6,124 bases of DNA, taken from NCBI GenBank assembly GCA_038228615.1, contig JBBRPC010000243.1, positions 1 through 6,124 of the forward strand. The letters run 5' to 3'. Under the pieces are notes generated by a model that was given only the letters and a program-made list of their open reading frames with translations, did not search any database and had not been told where the DNA came from. Below, piece by piece: positions 1 to 4,629 of the stretch. Made by a program: the position numbers and the translations under genes. Position 1 is the stretch's first letter. Every line of letters starts with the position of its first letter. This stretch comes from F1-120-MAGs023 sp038228615. GTDB lineage: Bacteria > Actinomycetota > Acidimicrobiia > IMCC26256 > PALSA-610.

Positions 1-1
1 C

Positions 2-490
2 GCCAATCGCGCAGTCGATCCGCGATCGCACGGCGATGCGGCGCGGCGCGGTTCCACTCGAGAAATCCACTCGGCTTGCCCATCAGGTCGCCACGCGGAG
101 TTGTTGCGGCCGCACGCGACGCGCCTCTGGGTTGGCGGTGAGCACGACCGGGTGCGGATGTTGGCTGGCGAAATGGGTGCGTGGAACGTGTGGGGGATCG
201 ATCATCGGTTGTTCGCACTGCAGACGACTGAGCTGCGCGACCGATTCCCGTCGATCGAAGTGACGTGGGGTGGTCTGGTGGTGCTGGCCGACTCCGACGA
301 TGCGGCCCACGAGAAGGCTGTGAGCTTGAGCGCGCCGGCCTCAGCAATTATCGGCAAACCGGCCACGGTCGCCCGTGCCTTGCGTGCGTATGAAATGAGT
401 GGCGCGACCTGGGCCGTACTCGCGCCGATCGATGCGTCGAACGTTGCCAACACGAGGTGGTGTGCTGAAATCGAGTCATTGCTCGCCTAG
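2..490 (+). CDS. Luciferase-like (LLM) flavin-dependent oxidoreductase, C-terminal part
   Basis: The reading frame is open from the left edge to a TAG at 488-490, so the gene begins outside the window. The recognisable part starts near base 119 with RLWVGG, the typical LLM strand, followed by a run ending in GAWNVWG (the family's 'ADGWN' turn), then WGGLVVLADS, and finally an IIGKPATVARALRAYEMSGA stretch that matches the terminal 'G-P-E-x-V-x-x-x-L-x-x-Y-x-x-A-G' helix region. These proteins are TIM-barrel oxidoreductases using FMN or F420; in actinobacteria many use F420, but the cofactor cannot be told from this tail. About 33 codons before RLWVGG do not resemble the family in this frame (see findings), so a frameshift or an internal TTG start (101 or 104) is possible. 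It converges with the TetR gene, with 46 bp between stops. The substrate is unknown. Confidence 0.75.
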   Translation, partial: ANRAVDPRSHGDAARRGSTREIHSACPSGRHAELLRPHATRLWVGGEHDRVRMLAGEMGAWNVWGIDHRLFALQTTELRDRFPSIEVTWGGLVVLADSDDAAHEKAVSLSAPASAIIGKPATVARALRAYEMSGATWAVLAPIDASNVANTRWCAEIESLLA

Positions 491-536
491 TCAGCGTTGG
501 GATTCGCCACTGTTTGCACAGCATTTGGGCGGAGAG

Positions 537-1148
537 CTACTGCAGCAGGAGGTGAGCTGCCGTTGTGAGCCGGTCGCTCATCGGTCGTCCGTCGGTCACC
601 CCGCCCACCCAGAACGACATCGCCGCCAGCCACACATTGCCCAAGACGTCCACGATGGCGTCGACATCGCGTACTTCGTTGCCGATGGCCGTTGCGATGA
701 TCGATTGCATTTCGCGCTGCACTCGCATCTTCGTCTCGGCGACCTCAGGTTCGGTTGCGAACATGGCGCGAACGAGGGCACCGGTCACCTTGCGTTCCCG
801 TTCAAGAGAATGGCAGGCCCGGCGTAGCACTTCGCTGACTCGATCCGCCGCTGTTCCGCCGGGAACGGGATGTTGTTCAAGACGATGGCGAAGCGTTTCT
901 GTTTGGTCGAGCATCACCGCAACGAGGAGCTGATCTTTCGATGCGTAGTGGCGATAGAGCGTCCCGAGCGCGACCTCGGCCTGCGCTGCGACGTCGCGCA
1001 TTTGTACTGCGTCATAGCCGCCATGGCGTGCGAGCGCTACCGCTGCTTGGAGGATCCGACTTCGACGTGCCGCAGTTTCGGCTGCTCGCGTGCCGGTACG
1101 CCTTGGAGTCGCGTCGTCGATTTCGGAGGGAGCCTTACCCAAAGCCAT
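537..1148 (-). CDS. KstR-like TetR-family transcriptional repressor
   Basis: This is a 203-residue one-domain-pair TetR protein, about the length of mycobacterial KstR. An N-terminal helix-turn-helix spans roughly residues 30-75, with the recognition segment VALGTLYRHYASK at 59-71. The stretch YDAVQMRDVAAQAEVALGTL (45-64) closely parallels KstR as I recall it (YEAVQMRAVADRADVAVGTL). The C-terminal end, DVLGNVWLAAMSFW followed by DRLTTAAHLLL, also follows the KstR pattern. KstR is a dimeric repressor of cholesterol catabolism genes, released by a steroid acyl-CoA. Two KstR-type operators in this window are its likely targets. The ATG at 1148 is preferred over the in-frame ATG at 1343, because the longer form would overlap the upstream gene by 128 bp and add an unstructured, Arg-rich leader. 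No Shine-Dalgarno precedes it, but TACGCT lies 8 bases before the ATG. It is the distal gene of the hydratase operon, so autoregulation is likely. TetR family is certain; the KstR subfamily is probable. Confidence 0.93.
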   Translation of the reverse strand: MALGKAPSEIDDATPRRTGTRAAETAARRSRILQAAVALARHGGYDAVQMRDVAAQAEVALGTLYRHYASKDQLLVAVMLDQTETLRHRLEQHPVPGGTAADRVSEVLRRACHSLERERKVTGALVRAMFATEPEVAETKMRVQREMQSIIATAIGNEVRDVDAIVDVLGNVWLAAMSFWVGGVTDGRPMSDRLTTAAHLLLQ

Positions 1149-1156
1149 GAGGGCGG

Positions 1157-1162
1157 AGCGTA
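1157..1162 (-). promoter_or_regulatory. Possible -10 element of a leaderless promoter for the TetR gene
   Basis: On the minus strand TACGCT (TAnnnT) ends 8 bases before the ATG at 1148, the same distance seen at the hydratase and synthetase genes. No Shine-Dalgarno is visible. No convincing -35 lies 17-18 bp upstream (TGCGCA or GTGCGC), so this may be a weak internal promoter inside the 67-bp gap, allowing the repressor to be made apart from the operon. Confidence 0.3.
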
Positions 1163-1215
1163 AACGAGTGGTTCCCACCTGCGCACGTTGGATGATGACC
1201 AGGAGATGTATTCCG

Positions 1216-1737
1216 CTACGCCCGCGGAACCGCGGCCCACCCACTGCGCGGTGGGGTAGCTGCAGCGCATGTTCGCGCGGCGCGCAGATGTACGAGTTCA
1301 GGGCCGCCGCCGAGTTCGTGTAGCCACGTACATCCTGATCCATCTCTGGTTGCCAACATCACAATTTCGGGTGTGGGTATCGACACCGACACCTCGCTTG
1401 GTCGTGTCGAACTGTGGTTGCCTGGCATGAAGCCAATGGTTGGGAATTGCTGACCGAGTTGCGGCAGCGTCACGACCGAGTAGGCCGACGCTCCCTCTTG
1501 TGCGATTTCGAATGGTCGATATACGAGCAACAGGCGTTGTTCCCCTGCCGTATTTGGTTGACGAGGTTGTATCGGCTGCGATGCGCCAGCGAGCGGGGCC
1601 ACATTTCCGCCGCCAGGGTCCGGGGCTACGAATTGCGGGCTGTTCAACGCATCGCGACTCAGGATGGATGTCGCCGTAACGCCCAGAGCGACTGCGAGTG
1701 CGGTGCCGACAACGAGCTCACGAACCGGGCGTCTCAC
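1216..1737 (-). CDS. Small membrane-anchored or secreted protein of unknown function
   Basis: This 173-residue protein has the order of parts expected of an exported protein: a short Arg-containing N-terminus (MRRPVRE), one hydrophobic segment at about residues 8-26 (LVVGTALAVALGVTATSIL), a Pro/Gln/Gly/Asn-rich linker at about 33-66, and a compact domain at about 67-160. That domain is probably outside the membrane and holds the only two cysteines (C136 in DGSGCTWL and C157 in ARTCAAA), which could form a disulfide. There is no lipobox cysteine, so it is more likely anchored by an uncleaved signal or cleaved by signal peptidase I than a lipoprotein. The VSVSIPTPEIVMLATRDGSG run faintly resembles pilin-like or pseudopilin-associated domains, but I would not assign a function. 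The GTG start overlaps the thioesterase stop in a GTGA (4 bp), which argues for translational coupling and confirms that it is expressed with the acyl-CoA genes. Confidence 0.82.
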   Translation of the reverse strand: MRRPVRELVVGTALAVALGVTATSILSRDALNSPQFVAPDPGGGNVAPLAGASQPIQPRQPNTAGEQRLLLVYRPFEIAQEGASAYSVVTLPQLGQQFPTIGFMPGNHSSTRPSEVSVSIPTPEIVMLATRDGSGCTWLHELGGGPELVHLRAARTCAAATPPRSGWAAVPRA

Positions 1738-2408
1738 GCCCCTTGTTCTAATGCGCCAAAGTAGAGCTTCCGTACCTCTTCGCGCGGTTGGATAAAGAGG
1801 CCATCGGCTTCAGCGCACAGTGTGTCGCCGTTCCATACCTGCGCTTTGGATTGCACGCGGCGTCCTTCGACGTGCTCGATCCAAGCCACCCATCGCAACG
1901 ACGTATAGAGCGGAGTGGGCTTGCGGTACCGCACGGTGAGTGATCCGGTCATTCCGGGGCATGCGTTCGAAATATTGATGATGCCGAGTACCTCGTCGAA
2001 GACGAGCGCGATGATGCCGCCGTGCACGTAGCTCGGAGGACCTTCATACGCGGCACTCAGCGAACCTGTGGCGACGCATCGCTTATATGGCGCATGATCG
2101 GGATCGGCTTCAATCCGCCAGGCGATGGTTCCTGGCGCAATCGGCGATGCTGCACCCACCACGGGCGAGCGCGGGAGATACGCGCCGTGCGAATGTGCGT
2201 ACCCTGCACCGGCGTCGCGGTTGCGTACTCCGGCCAATCCAGCTGCGACCTGCTCGACGTTGAAAGCCGCCGACTCAAGCTGCGCGTCGCTCGCCGTTGG
2301 TGTGGTCATCACGGCTTCGATGAGATCACGCACGGCATCGACGAGGCGTTCGCGCTTGGGATTCACGTATGCCATCTCGTCTGGATAGCCGGGGGCCGCT
2401 TCGCTCAC
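1734..2408 (-). CDS. PaaI/THEM4-like hotdog acyl-CoA thioesterase
   Basis: Predicted to hydrolyse an acyl-CoA thioester to free acid and CoA in the cytoplasm. The protein is 224 residues: an N-terminal helical extension (about 1-85) of the kind found in THEM4-like members, then a single hotdog domain (about 90-208). The signature YVHGGIIALVFDEVLG lies at 127-142; H129, G130 and G131 form the HGG turn, and D138 is at the usual catalytic acid position for the PaaI group, with E139 beside it. The strand TGSLTVRYRKPTPLYTSL (154-171) is the usual dimer-building beta segment. The start chosen is GTG at 2408, 6 bp after the hydratase stop. ATG at 2375 (residue 12) is an alternative, and neither has a strong Shine-Dalgarno. 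Its stop overlaps the next gene's GTG. Placement directly behind the hydratase suggests it clears or recycles intermediates of the same pathway. The substrate is not evident from the sequence. Confidence 0.92.
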   Translation of the reverse strand: MSEAAPGYPDEMAYVNPKRERLVDAVRDLIEAVMTTPTASDAQLESAAFNVEQVAAGLAGVRNRDAGAGYAHSHGAYLPRSPVVGAASPIAPGTIAWRIEADPDHAPYKRCVATGSLSAAYEGPPSYVHGGIIALVFDEVLGIINISNACPGMTGSLTVRYRKPTPLYTSLRWVAWIEHVEGRRVQSKAQVWNGDTLCAEADGLFIQPREEVRKLYFGALEQGA

Positions 2409-2414
2409 GGTTGA

Positions 2415-3227
2415 TCAGCGACCTTTGAACACGGGTTGGCGTTTTTCGGCGAAGGCGCGCGGGCCCTCTTTGGCGTCTTCGGTGGCGAACACTTCCCAGC
2501 CGATCTTGTCTTGATGCTGCATCGCGTCGTAGTCGCTCATGTGTTCTGTTTCGCGCCACGCTCGAAGGATTGCCTGGGTAGATAGCGGTGCGCACGCGCC
2601 AACTTGTGCGGCGACTGCTCGTGCGACATTGAGTGCCTGGCCCTCTGGCACAACGCGGCCGATGAGACCAGCTTGTTGTGCCTCGAGCGCGGTGATCGGT
2701 CGACACGCCAACAGAATGTCCATCGCCAGCGTGTAGGGAATTTGGCGAGGGAGTCGACACGCTGAACCACCAAGGGGAAAGAGGCCGCGCTTTGCCTCCC
2801 ACACGCCGAAGATCGCAGTTTCACCTGCAACACGAATATCTGTGCCTTGGAGAATTTCGGTTCCACCGGCAACCGCGTACCCTTCGATCGCGGCGATGAG
2901 TGGTTTCGAAAGTTTGTAGTCGCGCAGGAGCGCCTTCCAGTGGGGGTTGTTCCCTCGACTCATCACCGCTTTGACTCTCGGATCATCTGGTTCCTGACCC
3001 ATCGCGACGAGATCCATTCCCGAACAGAAGGATCCGCCAGCACCGGTCAGGATCGCGCAGTGCACTTCTGGCGTCGCGTCGATGTACTCGTACGCCAGTA
3101 CGAGGCCCGCGAGCATGTCGCTCGACAGCGCATTCTTTTTTTCGGGTCGATTCATCGTGATGGTAACGATGTTGCCGTCCTGTTCGACGGTGCAGTGTTT
3201 GGTCGTGAGTTCTTCGAGGATCGCCAT
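2415..3227 (-). CDS. Enoyl-CoA hydratase/isomerase family protein, EchA19-like
   Basis: A crotonase-fold protein of 270 residues that adds water to 2-enoyl-CoA in beta-oxidation. The core is intact. The first oxyanion-hole segment is GSFCSGMDL (65-73) and the second is AVAGGTEILQGTDI (118-131). E124 aligns with the first catalytic Glu of rat enoyl-CoA hydratase, and E144 in FGVWEAKRG aligns with the second, so it should be a true hydratase. Several long stretches match what I recall of Mycobacterium tuberculosis EchA19 (Rv3516), a KstR-regulated cholesterol side-chain enzyme: AGGTEILQGTDIRVAGE, the LGGSA-x-RL-x-RQIPYTLA block, and the C-terminal DAKEGPRAFAEKR. The start is ATG 3227; upstream in-frame codons encode non-family residues and run through the operator. 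There is no Shine-Dalgarno, but TAGCGT sits 8 bases before the ATG. It is the first gene of the minus-strand operon. The superfamily is certain; the steroid substrate is an inference. Confidence 0.96.
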   Translation of the reverse strand: MAILEELTTKHCTVEQDGNIVTITMNRPEKKNALSSDMLAGLVLAYEYIDATPEVHCAILTGAGGSFCSGMDLVAMGQEPDDPRVKAVMSRGNNPHWKALLRDYKLSKPLIAAIEGYAVAGGTEILQGTDIRVAGETAIFGVWEAKRGLFPLGGSACRLPRQIPYTLAMDILLACRPITALEAQQAGLIGRVVPEGQALNVARAVAAQVGACAPLSTQAILRAWRETEHMSDYDAMQHQDKIGWEVFATEDAKEGPRAFAEKRQPVFKGR

Positions 3228-3235
3228 GGCGACGC

Positions 3236-3265
3236 ACGCTAGAACACGTTCTCGTTGCTCGTCAG
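3236..3265 (-). promoter_or_regulatory. Putative leaderless promoter of the hydratase operon
   Basis: On the minus strand, CTGACG (3265-3260, -35-like) is followed after 18 bp by TAGCGT (3241-3236, TAnnnT -10-like), which lies 8 bases before the ATG at 3227. That would place transcription start at or next to the A of ATG, a leaderless mRNA as is common in actinobacteria. The KstR-type palindrome fills the spacer and touches the -10, so a bound repressor should block polymerase. Confidence 0.55.
3240..3253. promoter_or_regulatory. KstR-type operator 1 (hydratase/MFS divergent region)
   Basis: The plus strand reads TAGAACACGTTCTC; the minus strand reads GAGAACGTGTTCTA. The AGAAC-NN-GTTCT arms are perfectly symmetrical. 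It fits the published mycobacterial KstR consensus TnnAACnnGTTnnA except for one terminal base. It lies 12 bp upstream of the hydratase ATG, inside the -35/-10 spacer, and about 60 bp upstream of the divergent MFS start, so it could control both genes. Confidence 0.72.
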
Positions 3266-3297
3266 AAACCCGTCCCTCGCCCGGTGGTTGCGGCGCG

Positions 3298-3303
3298 TAT
3301 GGT
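3298..3303 (+). promoter_or_regulatory. Possible -10 element for the MFS gene
   Basis: TATGGT lies 10 bases before ATG 3314, which would suit a leaderless or near-leaderless transcript. I see no good -35 at 16-18 bp upstream, and TATGGT would be coding if ATG 3299 or GTG 3284 were the start. This is a weak call, used mainly to choose between start codons. Confidence 0.25.
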
Positions 3304-3313
3304 CGAGACCCTG

Positions 3314-4603
3314 ATGCCGAACGAACGTAGCGCCGTAGTCGAACCACGGCTGGGTGTCCTCGATGGGTTGCGCCGAGTGTTCGACTCCCTCGCGACGTAT
3401 AACTATCGACTGTATTTTGCTGGCGACCTGGTTTCGCACGTCGGCGGGTGGATGCAGACGATGGCGGAAGCCTGGCTCGTGCTCTCGCTGACGAATAGCG
3501 CGACGGCCGTTGGGGCAACATTCGCGTTTCGATTCGCGCCGGTACTGCTCTTCGGTCTCTGGGGTGGGACTGTGGCCGACCGTTTCGAACGGCGCAAACT
3601 GTTGCTCGTCACCCAAACCTGCGCGTCGATGTTGGCGATCGCGTTGTGGCTGATCGTGTACACCCATGTTGTGCAAGTGTGGATGGTCTACGCGCTTGCC
3701 GTTGGCTTGGGGTTCGTGACCGTGATTGACGAACCAGCACGCCATGCATTTGTCGAGGAAATGGTCGGACCTGATCGAGTCGCCAACGCCGTAGCGCTCA
3801 ATAGTGCTGTCGGGAATTCGGCGCGCATCACGGGCCCAGCGATTGCAGGCTTTTTGATCGCGTGGGTCGGCGTATCGTGGGTGTTTTTCGTCAATGCTGT
3901 TTCGTTCATTGGCGTGTTCGTGGCGCTCTTGGCAATGCGTGCGCACGAACTACGAGTTGTGGAGCGCCGATCCGAACGGCCTCGGATTCGCGAAGGTCTT
4001 GCTCACGCGTGGTCGATTCGCGAGATCCGAACCACGATCGCACTTGTCGCTGTGGTTGGCACGCTGGTGTACAACTTCCCGACCTTTCTCACGATGCTCG
4101 CCCGCGATACGTTTCACGGGGGTGCGGGGCTCGCCGGATTCCTCATGGCGTTGCTTGGTATCGGCACCGTGGTAGGGGCCCTTTTTGCAGCGCATCGGAC
4201 CGCTCCATCGCAACCGACGGTGATTGCGGCGGCGGCAGCTTTGGGGTTCGTGATGGTGATTGCAGTGGCAATGCCGTGGCGCTTTGCGATCGAAGCTGCA
4301 CTCGTCCCGGTGGGAGCCGCCGCGGTGTTTTTTGGTTCCTCGGCGAATGCGCACCTTCAAATCTCGTCTGGCTTCGAATTTCGTGGACGCGTCATGGCTA
4401 TTTACACGCTGCTGACGTTGGGCACCACAGTCGCAGGCGGGCCATTCTCAGGCTGGGTCTGCCAAACCTGGAACCCACGAACAGGAATCGCGCTCGCTGG
4501 TGTGGTCACCCTCGTCGCCGCGCTCACCCTGGGTGTGATGACCCGACGCAATGCCGCAGCCGCCGCGATCGCCGCGACTCGACCGCTCCGGTTGCCGCAC
4601 TAG
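3314..4603 (+). CDS. Major facilitator superfamily transporter, MFS_3 (EntS-like) type
   Basis: An inner-membrane secondary transporter of 429 residues from ATG 3314, a normal length for the family, with about 12 hydrophobic segments. The N-terminus NYRLYFAGDLVSHVGGWMQ is the standard opening of MFS_3 proteins. The loop between helices 2 and 3 carries motif A as GGTVADRFERRK (about 84-95). The centre has PARHAFVEEMV and then the GNSARITGPAIAGFLIAWVG block typical of this family. MFS_3 members mostly export siderophores, drugs or metabolites; whether this one exports or imports is not shown. In-frame starts at GTG 3284 and ATG 3299 would add 10 or 5 residues. I chose 3314 because a -10-like box precedes it, but none has a Shine-Dalgarno. 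It is divergent from the hydratase operon, shares its KstR-type operator region, and ends 26 bp before the acyl-CoA synthetase, so it may take part in substrate uptake or product efflux for that pathway. Confidence 0.93.
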   Translation: MPNERSAVVEPRLGVLDGLRRVFDSLATYNYRLYFAGDLVSHVGGWMQTMAEAWLVLSLTNSATAVGATFAFRFAPVLLFGLWGGTVADRFERRKLLLVTQTCASMLAIALWLIVYTHVVQVWMVYALAVGLGFVTVIDEPARHAFVEEMVGPDRVANAVALNSAVGNSARITGPAIAGFLIAWVGVSWVFFVNAVSFIGVFVALLAMRAHELRVVERRSERPRIREGLAHAWSIREIRTTIALVAVVGTLVYNFPTFLTMLARDTFHGGAGLAGFLMALLGIGTVVGALFAAHRTAPSQPTVIAAAAALGFVMVIAVAMPWRFAIEAALVPVGAAAVFFGSSANAHLQISSGFEFRGRVMAIYTLLTLGTTVAGGPFSGWVCQTWNPRTGIALAGVVTLVAALTLGVMTRRNAAAAAIAATRPLRLPH

Positions 4604-4621
4604 TGGAACGCGTTCTACTAT
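4592..4621 (+). promoter_or_regulatory. Putative leaderless promoter of the acyl-CoA synthetase gene
   Basis: TTGCCG (4592-4597) is followed after 18 bp by TACTAT (4616-4621), which ends 8 bases before ATG 4630. The -35 lies inside the last codons of the MFS gene. No Shine-Dalgarno precedes the ATG. The KstR-type palindrome sits between the two boxes and overlaps the -10 by two bases, the same arrangement as in front of the hydratase gene. Confidence 0.6.
4604..4617. promoter_or_regulatory. KstR-type operator 2 (acyl-CoA synthetase)
   Basis: TGGAACGCGTTCTA fits the KstR consensus TnnAACnnGTTnnA at every fixed base. The symmetry extends to 4601-4620 (TAGTGGAACGCGTTCTACTA), where 9 of 10 base pairs are self-complementary. 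The left end of the extended palindrome is the MFS stop codon. The core occupies the -35/-10 spacer of the synthetase promoter, as expected of a repressor site. Confidence 0.78.
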
Positions 4622-4629
4622 CGCCGCCT

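Noticed and set aside
491..536. Possible terminator between the converging oxidoreductase and TetR genes
   Set aside because: Only a 4-bp stem (CTGT/ACAG) with a 4-base loop is visible and there is no T-run, which is too weak to call.
399..933. Plus-strand open frames opposite the TetR gene
   Set aside because: They are shadows of a well-supported gene, rich in Arg, His and Ser with no recognisable domain.
1149..1343. N-terminal extension of the TetR gene to the in-frame ATG at 1343
   Set aside because: It would overlap the coupled upstream gene by 128 bp and add a basic, unstructured leader with no TetR character. ATG 1148 gives the normal KstR length.
1408..1425. Further KstR-like half-site pairs such as AACTGTGGTT near 1410
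   Set aside because: The AAC and GTT halves are separated by 4 bases instead of 2 and lie inside coding sequence. Similar off-spacing pairs occur elsewhere and look like chance.
3228..3521. N-terminal extension of the hydratase to 3521
   Set aside because: The extra 98 residues are Arg/Ser/Pro-rich, antisense to the MFS gene, and run through the operator and promoter. The crotonase fold starts right after ATG 3227.
3239..3946. Long minus-strand open frame (235 codons) opposite the MFS gene
   Set aside because: It is rich in His, Arg and Gln with no hydrophobic core or motif, as expected from the complement of a membrane-protein gene in high-GC DNA.
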